A stretch of 64,000 nt of DNA from an uncultured Collinsella sp. (GTDB lineage Bacteria > Actinomycetota > Coriobacteriia > Coriobacteriales > Coriobacteriaceae), in contig CATYLC010000010.1 in assembly GCA_958408685.1 (NCBI GenBank), forward strand, positions 1 through 64,000, given 5' to 3'. This document shows, piece by piece, positions 1 through 8,180 of this stretch. Within the stretch, counting starts at the first letter, position 1. The number at the start of each line of letters is the position of its first letter. Position numbers and translations under genes: made by a program. Under the pieces are notes generated by a model. It saw nothing but the letters and a program-made list of their open reading frames with translations, did not search any database and was not told the origin of the DNA.

Positions 1-2
1 TG

Positions 3-1271
3 CTAGGCGAGCACTTTTACCGGGCGGCTAACCCACACAAACCCCCGAAGAGCCATTTAAAAGCCGTACTTGTCCATCGACCAGGAACTGAAACACAAAA
101 CTACCCTGATGCCGACTTCAGCCAAGTTTTCTCCCTGCGAAAATGGAGCGGTCGTTTTGACCTCGACAAAGCAATATATGAGCACGATTCCATGGTTCAA
201 TTGCTTGAGAAGCATGGCGTAGAAACCATTGAAATTAGGGACCTTCTCGAAGACTCACTTGAAACTGAGCCCCAATCACTTAAATGTTTTATTGATGACT
301 ACCTCCGTTGCAGTGGGGCAACAGGCAGAGAGTTCCTCGAGACAATAACCCAGCTGTTTGAGAACGCTAAGAACACCCAGGAATTGGTGAATATAGTACT
401 TAACGGCATTCGCTTTGGAGACACTGAGCTATGTTCAAACCAGTCGGAAACACTACGGGCGCTCGTGCACGAGCAATTTGACCCCGCCTCGCTCTTGGTC
501 AATCCCCTCAACACGCTTTTTTTCACTCGTGATCCTGCTGTGGTAGTCGGAGACGGCATCATCCTAAATCATATGTATTGGCCTGAGCGTGATCGTGAGG
601 TCGCCTTATACCGGCAGATATTCACCCACCACAAGATCATGGGAGAAACCCCGGTATGTGATTTGAACAGGAGTAGTTACCATATCGAAGGCGGAGACGT
701 TCTTGTTATCAGTGCTAAGACATTATTAGTTGGAATCTCTGACCGAACTGAACCCGCCGCCGTCGAGTCACTTGCCAAAGAGCTCCTGACCTCAAATAAA
801 TTCCAGACCACCGAGCTAATTGCGATTCGAGTCCCCTCTGACGGGCTGCGTATCCACCTCGATACGTTCATAAGTAGAATTGATCACGACGCGTTCCTCA
901 TCGATCGTGAGATATGCAATGCCGTTGATGCATACAGCATTCAACTAAAACGATCCGGAAAGGGCCTTACGATCACTCCTATCGATCGCACGATTCCGGA
1001 AATACTCTCTGTAGCCTGTTGCGAACCAATAAAAGTAATTGACTGCGGAGGCGGGAATCAAACCGCCTACGAAAGAGAGCGCCGGAACAACGCAACGTCT
1101 ATCCTTGCGCTCTCGCCAGGAAAACTATGCGTATATGAAGAAAACGTTTGGACCAACGAAGCGCTTGAGAAAGCAGGAATGGAATTATTCCCGTTATCCA
1201 TTGACGAGCTCACCAAAGGCTATGGTGGCACAAACTGTCTATGCCTCCCTCTGTGGCGAGAGGATCTATAG
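3..1271 (+). CDS. Arginine deiminase family protein, 5' end cut by window edge
   Basis: Hydrolyses arginine to citrulline and ammonia if it is a true arginine deiminase, the first step of the ADI energy pathway; cytoplasmic. The open frame runs to the window edge without a start. The first visible residues include LKAVLVHRPG, the typical N-terminal strand of the family, so little is missing. Catalytic motifs in order are FTRDP (Asp), HIEGGD (Glu), HLDTF (His and Asp) and GGTNCLCLP (nucleophile Cys near the C-terminus). The usual CGGGD is CGGGN here. The known family is about 405-410 residues and this piece is 422, so length fits. A following regulator starts 2 bp after the stop, suggesting co-transcription. 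Codon use is A+T-rich compared with everything from 2 kb on, which suggests transfer. No arcB, arcC or arcD is in view, so another amidinotransferase-fold hydrolase is possible. Confidence 0.85.
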   Translation, partial: LGEHFYRAANPHKPPKSHLKAVLVHRPGTETQNYPDADFSQVFSLRKWSGRFDLDKAIYEHDSMVQLLEKHGVETIEIRDLLEDSLETEPQSLKCFIDDYLRCSGATGREFLETITQLFENAKNTQELVNIVLNGIRFGDTELCSNQSETLRALVHEQFDPASLLVNPLNTLFFTRDPAVVVGDGIILNHMYWPERDREVALYRQIFTHHKIMGETPVCDLNRSSYHIEGGDVLVISAKTLLVGISDRTEPAAVESLAKELLTSNKFQTTELIAIRVPSDGLRIHLDTFISRIDHDAFLIDREICNAVDAYSIQLKRSGKGLTITPIDRTIPEILSVACCEPIKVIDCGGGNQTAYERERRNNATSILALSPGKLCVYEENVWTNEALEKAGMELFPLSIDELTKGYGGTNCLCLPLWREDL

Positions 1272-1273
1272 CC

Positions 1274-1930
1274 ATGGGCTTCGGGGCAAATATTCGTAAA
1301 CTCCGCACCATGGAGCATCTTGGTCAGGCGCAACTTGCAGAGATGTTGGGGGTATCTAAAGAGACCGTTTGTCGTTGGGAAAAAAGTCGGTATGCCCCCC
1401 GTGAGCGCCATATTGAAAAGTTACAAGCGCTCTTCGGTTGCACCCGCGATGAACTTGTTGGCGAGGAAAACGGTTTGGCCGTAAAGCTCGCAAATAAAAG
1501 AATCGTCACCGACGAAGACCCTGCTATCCGCGAAATGGAGGGCGCATTTCCCGTCATCGATATCGAATCGCAAAAGCGCCGCATCACGCACAGCCAACAA
1601 AATGCTTGCGCGCCTGTAGACGTAGCCAAGCGTCACCCACATAGCGTTTTCGTTAAAATCAAAGGTGACGAAATGTCCCGCATTTACCCTCCCGGCAGCT
1701 TACTACTTGTCGATACCACCGCAAAGCCTTGGAACGGCTGTGCTGTATTGGCGCTCGCAGACGGTAAAACACCGGTAATTAGGCGATTTGCAGAAGGAAA
1801 CGACATGATTGTGCTGTCGTCCCATTCATATGCAACAGCAAGTCCGGATCTGATGTTTAACAAACGGAGGATTAGAATCATAGGAGTCGTCGTTTGGTAT
1901 CAAGCGAGCCACGATCACACGCTTAATTAA
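1274..1930 (+). CDS. XRE-type regulator with C-terminal S24/LexA-like domain
   Basis: Probable transcriptional regulator of 218 residues. Residues 4-58 form an HTH_3 (Cro/CI) domain and residues about 124-210 resemble the LexA/CI S24 fold (GDEMSRIYPPGSLLLVD, then a strand ending VIRRF). In self-cleaving relatives the catalytic Ser lies in a GDSM motif; here the position is Glu133, and the partner Lys of the VKR motif is replaced by Ile/Arg. The domain therefore probably only dimerises or senses a ligand. The ATG at 1274 is chosen because GAGAGGA at 1258-1264 lies 9 nt upstream; a longer frame from 1241 would overlap the deiminase. Only 2 bp separate it from the deiminase gene, so it may control that gene. 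Base composition is A+T-rich like its neighbour. Confidence 0.85.
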   Translation: MGFGANIRKLRTMEHLGQAQLAEMLGVSKETVCRWEKSRYAPRERHIEKLQALFGCTRDELVGEENGLAVKLANKRIVTDEDPAIREMEGAFPVIDIESQKRRITHSQQNACAPVDVAKRHPHSVFVKIKGDEMSRIYPPGSLLLVDTTAKPWNGCAVLALADGKTPVIRRFAEGNDMIVLSSHSYATASPDLMFNKRRIRIIGVVVWYQASHDHTLN

Positions 1931-1990
1931 ATCGACTTTCCCAAAAACGACCGTACCGCACAGACAGCTCAAAGCCCCAGCCCAAATGAA

Positions 1991-2566
1991 CTACTTTTTG
2001 GACGCTTTGCGCTCGTCGCGGATGCGGGCGCGGTCCATGGCCGCCTCGACGGCCGAGAATCGGCAGCCGCAGTAGTTCTGCCGATACATGCCCAGCTCGC
2101 GCGAACGGCGCGTAGCCTCGGGATAATACGGGCGAAAATCGCGAATCACCGGAGTGAGACCGCGGGCAGCAGCCAGACGCTCCAACACATCATTGCAGGT
2201 TTCGAACAACTGGTACGGCGAGACGGCGAGCGTCGTGCCCACAAACTCAAACCCGCGCTCCTGGGCCACACGGCACGCCTCGGCCAGACGCAGGGCATAG
2301 CATGCGCGACAGCGACGGGCTCGATCGGCGCCCAGCGGGGCCACGCCGGCCTCCCAGCGCTCCCGGTCCTCCCCCGCCTCGACGAGCTCGATGCCGCCTT
2401 CGGCACACCACCGGCGCAGCTCGTCCAGGCGACGCTGCCATTCATCGTGCGGCTGAATATTGGGGTTGGTCCAGCAGATTGTGGGCTCAAACCCCTCCTC
2501 GCGCAGCAGGCGGACCGGCTCAAGCGAGCACGGTGCGCAGCAAGCGTGCAACAACAACGGCTTCAT
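1991..2566 (-). CDS. queH: Epoxyqueuosine reductase QueH
   Basis: Reduces epoxyqueuosine to queuosine at tRNA position 34, the last step of queuosine synthesis, in organisms that lack QueG. The family (formerly DUF208) is recognised by LLLHACCAPC at the N-terminus, a central RCRACYALRL and YRQNYCGCRFS near the C-terminus; these cysteines bind an Fe-S cluster and a second metal. Its 191 residues match the usual size. Of two adjacent in-frame ATGs the second, at 2566, is preferred because AGGAG lies 6 nt upstream; the one at 2572 would abut the SD. It is convergent with the XRE gene and stands alone. Other queuosine genes are not in the window, so queuine salvage or synthesis genes should lie elsewhere. 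Confidence 0.9.
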   Translation of the reverse strand: MKPLLLHACCAPCSLEPVRLLREEGFEPTICWTNPNIQPHDEWQRRLDELRRWCAEGGIELVEAGEDRERWEAGVAPLGADRARRCRACYALRLAEACRVAQERGFEFVGTTLAVSPYQLFETCNDVLERLAAARGLTPVIRDFRPYYPEATRRSRELGMYRQNYCGCRFSAVEAAMDRARIRDERKASKK

Positions 2567-2628
2567 CAACATCTCCTCTCCCGCAATGATTTTTTAATCC
2601 CCGTCCCAGAAAAATCATTCCAAAAAGA

Positions 2629-3198
2629 CTACTTTGCGAAAAAGCGCACGCCAAAGGACGTGTCCTCGCAGGCAACAATGCGGCGATCGCGTAGAATGGT
2701 TCGCACGTAGTACCAGTCGCCCACACAGCCCGACAAATGCAAGCCGGCCGCCAGGTAGCACAGCAGCGGATAGCCCGAGAACGCAAACCCCAGGGCAAAC
2801 GCTGTCGTCACAACAACCGTCGGCGCCAGGCAAACTGCCACGTACCGCCGGCGCGAATATACCACGCCCTCGGCGCAGGCATAGATCATCGCCGTCTCGC
2901 GATTCGCCCCAAAGGTCACCTGCGCGCCCGCAGGCGCCAGCAGCTTAAAAAACACACCGTGCACCAGCTCGTGCACGGCAAATGACGCCGCCGAAACCGC
3001 AGCTAAGCCGACTATCCAGCCCAAGACCGTGGTCCAGCCGCCCGCGTCAGCCGCATCCAAGTCCGCAGGCCCGCCCATCAGCATAAACACCGGCACCAAG
3101 CACACAGCAAATGCGCCAAGCACGGCCATCCCCCACACAAAGCAGGCGTGCAGAAAATCCTCGTCTTCAAACGCATGTATGTTGGAAATCTCATTCAT
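2629..3198 (-). CDS. DUF3267 membrane zincin-like protein
   Basis: Integral membrane protein of 189 residues with about four hydrophobic segments and a HELVH motif at residues 76-80 inside a membrane stretch, the zinc-binding signature of the DUF3267 putative metalloprotease family. A later GD pair in a hydrophobic stretch (GCVGDWYYV) could give the third ligand. The function and substrate are unknown. The SD is weak (AAGATG). It is transcribed divergently from the MetRS-like gene with about 130 bp between the two starts, which must hold both promoters. Family assignment is by motif and topology only. Confidence 0.75.
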   Translation of the reverse strand: MNEISNIHAFEDEDFLHACFVWGMAVLGAFAVCLVPVFMLMGGPADLDAADAGGWTTVLGWIVGLAAVSAASFAVHELVHGVFFKLLAPAGAQVTFGANRETAMIYACAEGVVYSRRRYVAVCLAPTVVVTTAFALGFAFSGYPLLCYLAAGLHLSGCVGDWYYVRTILRDRRIVACEDTSFGVRFFAK

Positions 3199-3330
3199 AG
3201 CATCTTAGGATAGCGTCCCTGCCACGTACCCGTCAGCATGTGCGATAATGTCGAACGATATGCACGAATTGACCACCGCGCCGCCGAGCCCCGCGCCCGG
3301 CCGCGCTCTCACTATATGCGAAGGAGTCCC

Positions 3331-5481
3331 ATGGCATCCAAATACTCCATGAACGACCGTCCCAGCTGGCCTCGCCGCGCCATCGTTACCGCCGGCGAGC
3401 CCTATGGCAACAAGGGCCTTCACTTTGGCCACGTCGGCGGCGTCTTTGTCCCGGCCGACTTCTTCGCCCGCTTCCTGCGCGACCGTCTGGGCCGCGAGAA
3501 CGTCATCTTCACCTCGGGCACCGACTGCTATGGCTCGCCCATCATGGAGAGCTACCGCAAGCTCAAGGAGAACGAAGGTTACGATAAGTCCATCGGCGAG
3601 TATGTCGAGTCCAATCACTCCCGCCAGGCCGCGACCCTCAACAACTACAACATCAGCTGTGATATCTACGGCGGCTCGGGCCTTGAGCCGGCTGCGCAGA
3701 TTCACAACGAGGTTACCGCCGAGATTATCGAGCGTCTGCACGAGCAGGGCACCATCTCCAAGCGCTCCACGCTGCAGTTCTACGACGCCAAGGCCGGCAC
3801 GTTTCTCAACGGCCGCCAGGTGATCGGCCGCTGCCCCATCCAGGGCTGCAAGTCCGAGAAGGCCTATGCCGACGAGTGCGACCTGGGTCACCAGTTTGAG
3901 CCCGAGGAGCTCATCGCGCCCAAGAGCCAGCTCACCGGTGAGGTGCCCGAGCTGCGCCCGGTCGACAACCTCTACTTCGACCTGCCGGCCTACCTCGACT
4001 TTATGAAGACCTACACCGCCAAGCTCGCCCAGAACCCGCAGGTTCGTTCCGTGGTCTCCAAGACCATGGAGGAGTGGCTGCTGCCGGCTCAGCTCTACAT
4101 CCAGAACAAGTTCCGCGAGGCTTTCGACGCCGTCGAGGATCAGCTTCCCGAGCACACCGTGCTGGAGCCCGAGGGCAACAAGAGCAGCTTTACCGTCACC
4201 TTCCCCAGCTGGAAGGAGCGCGACGATGCCCACGCGGTGCTCGCCAACGGTGGCGTGCGTTTCCGCAGCGGCAAGGCACTCGTGCCCTTCCGCATCACCG
4301 GCAACATCGACTGGGGCGTTCCGGTGCCCGAGGTCGATGGCGTCTCCGACGTCACCTGCTGGTGCTGGCCCGAGAGCCTGTGGGCGCCCATCAGCTATAC
4401 GCGTACCGTGCTCGCACGCGATGCCAAGGCCGCCGGCGTAACCGAGGGCGTCGCCGCCCAGGATGCCGCCCTCATGGGCGAGCCCGCTGCCGACTCCACG
4501 CAGGTCCCCGCGCCCACCTACCAGCACAGCTCGCTCGACTGGCGCGACTGGTGGTGCTCTGACGACGCTCAGATCTACCAGTTTATCGGTCAGGACAACA
4601 TCTACTTCTACTGCATCGCGCAGACCGCCATGTGGGAGGCCCTGGGCTGGGACCTCACGCAGAGCACCGTCAGCGCCTGCTACCACCTGCTCTACATGGG
4701 CAAAAAGGCCAGCTCGTCCTCGCAGACGCCTCCCCCGCCGGCAGACGACCTGCTCAACCACTACACCTGCGAGCAGATGCGCGCGCATTGGCTGTCGCTC
4801 GGCCTATCCGAGAAGCCGGTAAGCTTTAGTCCCAAGGCATACGACATGCGCGTGACCGGCAAGGACAAGGACGGCAACGAGGTGCGCGCCTGCGACGACA
4901 AGCGCGTTATCGACCCGGCCCTTAAGGAGAGCGCGCTGCTGACCGGCGTGTTCAACCGCCTGGCCCGCAGCTGCTTCTACGGCGTCGCCGTCAAGGAGGG
5001 CGACGAGAGCCCCTACCGCAACGGCTGCATCCCCGCCGGCACCGCTTCTGACACCGTGGTCGAAGCCGCCCAGCAGGCAGCCCTCGCCTTTGAGCAGGCC
5101 ATGTACAAGTTCGAGACGCACCGCGCGCTTGCCGTGTGCGACGACTACCTGCGCGCCGCCAACAAGCGCTGGAGCGATGCCTCCAAGGCCGCCAACAAGC
5201 TCGAGGGCGAGCCGGCCAATGCCGCGATGACGCAGGCCCTCGTCGACGCCTTTACCGAGCTGCGCGTGGCAACCGTCCTGATGCACGGTATTGTGCCGGC
5301 CGGCTGCGAGCTCATCTGCGAGTACTTCGACGTCGATCCGGTCGCCTTCTTTAGCTGGGATAACATCTTTGCCTCCACGGACGAGTTCGTGGAGAGCCTG
5401 GGCGAGAAGCCCGGTGAGCACCGCGTGAAGCCGTTGCCCCCGCGCTTCGACTTCTTCAGCAAGCACGAGAGCCAGTACTAA
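3331..5481 (+). CDS. Class I aminoacyl-tRNA synthetase, MetRS-like and divergent
   Basis: Cytoplasmic synthetase of 716 residues with methionyl-tRNA synthetase layout. It has an N-terminal HIGH motif in the form HFGH within GLHFGHVGG, GTDCYGSPI where MetRS has GTDEHG, a zinc-knuckle-like CPIQGC...ECDLGH insert, NIDWGVPVP, APISY, FIGQD and a C-terminal helical anticodon-binding-like region. Several signature positions differ from MetRS: the KMSKS loop reads KASSS, the Met-pocket Trp of WxDAPIGY is Ser, and the pocket His after FIGKD is Tyr. It may be the sole MetRS of the lineage, or a paralogue with altered specificity. The ATG at 3331 follows AAGGAG at 3321; upstream in-frame codons lack an SD. 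The methyltransferase gene follows after 37 bp in the same direction. Confidence 0.8.
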   Translation: MASKYSMNDRPSWPRRAIVTAGEPYGNKGLHFGHVGGVFVPADFFARFLRDRLGRENVIFTSGTDCYGSPIMESYRKLKENEGYDKSIGEYVESNHSRQAATLNNYNISCDIYGGSGLEPAAQIHNEVTAEIIERLHEQGTISKRSTLQFYDAKAGTFLNGRQVIGRCPIQGCKSEKAYADECDLGHQFEPEELIAPKSQLTGEVPELRPVDNLYFDLPAYLDFMKTYTAKLAQNPQVRSVVSKTMEEWLLPAQLYIQNKFREAFDAVEDQLPEHTVLEPEGNKSSFTVTFPSWKERDDAHAVLANGGVRFRSGKALVPFRITGNIDWGVPVPEVDGVSDVTCWCWPESLWAPISYTRTVLARDAKAAGVTEGVAAQDAALMGEPAADSTQVPAPTYQHSSLDWRDWWCSDDAQIYQFIGQDNIYFYCIAQTAMWEALGWDLTQSTVSACYHLLYMGKKASSSSQTPPPPADDLLNHYTCEQMRAHWLSLGLSEKPVSFSPKAYDMRVTGKDKDGNEVRACDDKRVIDPALKESALLTGVFNRLARSCFYGVAVKEGDESPYRNGCIPAGTASDTVVEAAQQAALAFEQAMYKFETHRALAVCDDYLRAANKRWSDASKAANKLEGEPANAAMTQALVDAFTELRVATVLMHGIVPAGCELICEYFDVDPVAFFSWDNIFASTDEFVESLGEKPGEHRVKPLPPRFDFFSKHESQY

Positions 5482-5518
5482 AACACTCGACATGTAATGG
5501 AATGGGAAGGAAAGACGG

Positions 5519-6622
5519 ATGTCCAAGCCGCGTCGTCGTAAGCAGAAAAAGCAGGTTAAGCCCGAGCTCAAGCTTAGGCAGTTTGCCTCCACCGAGCTTT
5601 CCGACCAGCTTGCCGCCCTTCCCTGCGCCGCCGACCTGCCGTGCTTTATGGTCGATACGGTCGCCGGCGCCTATGCGCCCGCCGATGCCGAGCTCATGAT
5701 CGAGGGCTTCGGCGCCGCGGTCACACGCCCGGTCACACTGCGCGCCAACACGCTCAAGGCAACCGCCGAGGACATCGCTGCGGCGCTCGATGCCGCTGGC
5801 ATCGCCCACAACCCCGTCGCCTGGTACCCGGACGCCTTTATCCTGCCCGAGGCCCAGGTTTCCGATCTGTGGGATCTCGACATCTACCGCGACGGCAAGA
5901 TCTATCTGCAGAGCCTGTCGTCCATGATGCCGCCGTTGGTTCTGGGCGCCCAGGCAGGCGAGGACATCCTGGACATGTGCGCAGCCCCTGGCGGCAAGAC
6001 GACGCAGATCGCCGCCCTCACCCAGGGCCAGGCACACCTCACGGCCTGCGAGATGAGCATTCCCCGCGCCGAAAAGCTTGAGTCCAACCTCCACCGCCAA
6101 GGTGCCAAAAACGTGCCCGTCATGCGCATCGACGCACGCGAGCTCGACGAGTTCTTCCGCTTTGACCGCATCCTGCTCGACGCTCCCTGCACCGGCACGG
6201 GCACCGTCATCAGTGGCAACGAGAAAAGCCTGCGCGGCCTCACCGAGCAGTTGCTGAGCAAGTGCGCCCGCTCGCAGCGAGCACTTCTGGACCGCGCCAT
6301 GGGTGCCCTCAAACCGGGCGGCACGCTCGTCTATTCGACCTGTTCGATCTTGCCGCAGGAAAACGAGGACGCCCTGCAAGAGGCCCTCGACAAGCATATG
6401 GACTGCGAGCTCATCCCCCTCGACGGCACGCCAAGCGAAAGTGAAGCACGACGCACCCAGGAAGCTGGTGAGGAGCCGCGCATCGAGTCCAACGCTCTGA
6501 CCGAAGCCATTGCCGCGGGTCAGGTATCGGCCATCGCCAACGGCCTGCCCGGCACGCTCACCATTCCGCCTAGCCGCGACTTTGAGGGCTTCTACATTGC
6601 CCTGATCCGAAAACGCAGCTAG
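5519..6622 (+). CDS. RsmB/NOP2-type RNA cytosine-C5 methyltransferase
   Basis: SAM-dependent methyltransferase of 367 residues that probably makes m5C in rRNA. The SAM-binding motif CAAPGGKT is near residue 155. Motif IV DAPCTGTG carries the Cys (about 224) needed for product release, and motif VI YSTCSI carries the nucleophile Cys (about 275). The N-terminus is Lys/Arg-rich. The C-terminus is short and ends after a typical GFYIALIRK strand, so it is smaller than E. coli RsmF and lacks a PUA-like tail. An SD (GGGAAGGA) precedes the ATG. It follows the MetRS-like gene by 37 bp, so the two are probably co-transcribed. The exact rRNA site cannot be read from the sequence. Confidence 0.88.
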   Translation: MSKPRRRKQKKQVKPELKLRQFASTELSDQLAALPCAADLPCFMVDTVAGAYAPADAELMIEGFGAAVTRPVTLRANTLKATAEDIAAALDAAGIAHNPVAWYPDAFILPEAQVSDLWDLDIYRDGKIYLQSLSSMMPPLVLGAQAGEDILDMCAAPGGKTTQIAALTQGQAHLTACEMSIPRAEKLESNLHRQGAKNVPVMRIDARELDEFFRFDRILLDAPCTGTGTVISGNEKSLRGLTEQLLSKCARSQRALLDRAMGALKPGGTLVYSTCSILPQENEDALQEALDKHMDCELIPLDGTPSESEARRTQEAGEEPRIESNALTEAIAAGQVSAIANGLPGTLTIPPSRDFEGFYIALIRKRS

Positions 6623-6646
6623 CGCACGGATCCAAAACTCAACAAG

Positions 6647-6817
6647 CTATCTCTGTGCGCGTTTGCCCTGCTGGTCGCGATGCTGTTTAAGCATCGCACG
6701 CTCCTTGCGTTCGGCCCTTTTGCCCTTAATGGCCGTGACCACAAAGTAGATGACCGCGGCGGCAACGATTGCGGCCACACACAGGCCGATCGAGCCAAAC
6801 ATTGCTGTCAATTCCAT
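6647..6817 (-). CDS. Small single-pass membrane protein, 56 aa
   Basis: Unrecognised small protein. Residues about 8-30 form one hydrophobic helix (with IVAAAVIYFVV), followed by a very basic tail rich in Lys, Arg and Gln (KGKRAERKER and on). The predicted topology is N-out with a cytoplasmic basic tail. A good SD (GAGAGGTGA) sits 7 nt before the ATG at 6817, which is the main reason to believe it. It is convergent with the methyltransferase gene and divergent from the TIM-barrel gene. No function is proposed. Confidence 0.55.
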   Translation of the reverse strand: MELTAMFGSIGLCVAAIVAAAVIYFVVTAIKGKRAERKERAMLKQHRDQQGKRAQR

Positions 6818-7007
6818 ACCGCGTCACCTCTCTTTTAAACGGGGCTTTCAAGATAGCACCTCGATACCCGCCACCACAGCTCCTTCACGTTCGCCGGCCC
6901 TTCGGTCTAACGGATGGCGCGGCGGGAAAAATCAACTCGTCAAACGATTTAGCATTCGCAATTCCGGCTGCATCGCGCCGGCCATCATCACATAGAATCG
7001 AGCCTCC

Positions 7008-8099
7008 ATGGATACCCTCAACGATCTAAATGAGCGCGTCGACGCCTTCGTCGGCACCAGCTCCTTCGACACGCCTGCGGCGGCAAACGACCAAGCTCCC
7101 ATCGATGTGCCCGCCGAGGTGCACGAGGACATCGTCGCCTCGGTCGATTTTTCCGAGGTCGAGCTTGCAGACGGGTTCACCGAGCCCCAAGTAGCCGTCA
7201 CGCCCAACGGCCTGCTCCCTATGGAGCCCCTGCCCATCGACGGACGCCTGCGCAAGGCTGCCCTTCGCATGCCCGACGAGATCGAGGAGGCCAGCGGCTT
7301 CACGCTCTTTGGCCGACGCATCAAGTCGCTCATTTACACCACCGATGTCGCGGTTATCCGCAACTCCAACGCCGACGCCGTCTTTGCGGTCTACCCTTTC
7401 ACGCCGCAGCCCGCCATTACGCAAGCGCTGCTGACCGTCGCCGAGTGCCCGGTCTTTGTAGGCGTGGGTGGCGGAACTACGACCGGTAAGCGCTCCGTGC
7501 AGATGGCAGCCGTCTCCGAGATGCAGGGCGCGGCGGGCTGCGTGGTCAACTCCCCCGCTACTGCCGAGATGGTCGAGCACATCACCAACATCGCCGACAT
7601 CCCCGTCATCGCCACGGTCGTTCGCTGCGACGACGATGCCCACGCCAAGGTGCGCGCTGGAGCCAAGATTCTCAACATCGCCGCCGGCAAGAACACGCCC
7701 CAGGTCCTACGCGAGCTGCGCGAGCACTATCCCAACCTGCCGCTTATCGCGCCGGGCGGCAAGACGCCCGAGAGCATTCGCGAGACCATCGCCGCCGGCG
7801 CCAACGCCATCATCTGGACACCGCCTTCGGCCCAGCAGCTACAGACCGACATGATGCAGCGTTATCGCAAGATGAAGGAAGACGCCACACCTGTCATCTC
7901 GCGCGACGACGTGCCCATTATCGACCAGGTCGCCGCCGCCGAGGTCAGCCAAGTCGAGAACATGAATCCCGATGTGCCGATTCCCGACGAAGTCATCGAG
8001 CGCGTCGCTTCGATCCACGAGCGCGTCGAGGAGCATCGCGCCAACCGCGGCCTCAAGCCGTCACTGCACGGCTTTTTCTTCCGCGGAAAGAAACGCTAG
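7008..8099 (+). CDS. TIM-barrel protein of unknown function (aldolase-like)
   Basis: Cytoplasmic protein of 363 residues. The first 85 residues are acidic and probably flexible. Residues about 95-285 look like a beta/alpha barrel of the KDPG-aldolase/ThiE type: VFVGVGGGTTTGKR resembles a strand with a Gly-rich phosphate loop, followed by ANAIIWTPPS near the barrel end. The tail is helical and ends in basic residues (FFRGKKR). The function is not recognised; relatives in this bacterial class are often labelled simply hydrolase. The ATG at 7008 is the only good start. A strong terminator follows directly. Single-gene unit. Confidence 0.6.
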   Translation: MDTLNDLNERVDAFVGTSSFDTPAAANDQAPIDVPAEVHEDIVASVDFSEVELADGFTEPQVAVTPNGLLPMEPLPIDGRLRKAALRMPDEIEEASGFTLFGRRIKSLIYTTDVAVIRNSNADAVFAVYPFTPQPAITQALLTVAECPVFVGVGGGTTTGKRSVQMAAVSEMQGAAGCVVNSPATAEMVEHITNIADIPVIATVVRCDDDAHAKVRAGAKILNIAAGKNTPQVLRELREHYPNLPLIAPGGKTPESIRETIAAGANAIIWTPPSAQQLQTDMMQRYRKMKEDATPVISRDDVPIIDQVAAAEVSQVENMNPDVPIPDEVIERVASIHERVEEHRANRGLKPSLHGFFFRGKKR

Positions 8100-8111
8100 C
8101 CGCAACAGCAA

Positions 8112-8146
8112 GGCCCGCCCCACAAACGTGAGGCGGGCCGTTTTCG
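8112..8146 (+). terminator. Rho-independent terminator after the TIM-barrel gene
   Basis: Perfect 8-bp stem GGCCCGCC / GGCGGGCC (8112-8119 with 8132-8139) followed by TTTTCG. It lies 12 bp after the stop at 8099 and may also slow transcription entering from degV on the other strand. Confidence 0.85.
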
Positions 8147-8180
8147 TTTGAGCAATCATGCAGCGACGTGATGGGGCAAA

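Noticed and set aside
3205..4788. Minus-strand frame of 527 codons opposite the MetRS-like gene
   Set aside because: Antisense shadow of a GC-rich gene: composition is dominated by Gly, Ala, Val and Leu, no SD and no recognisable motif, while the plus strand has clear synthetase motifs.
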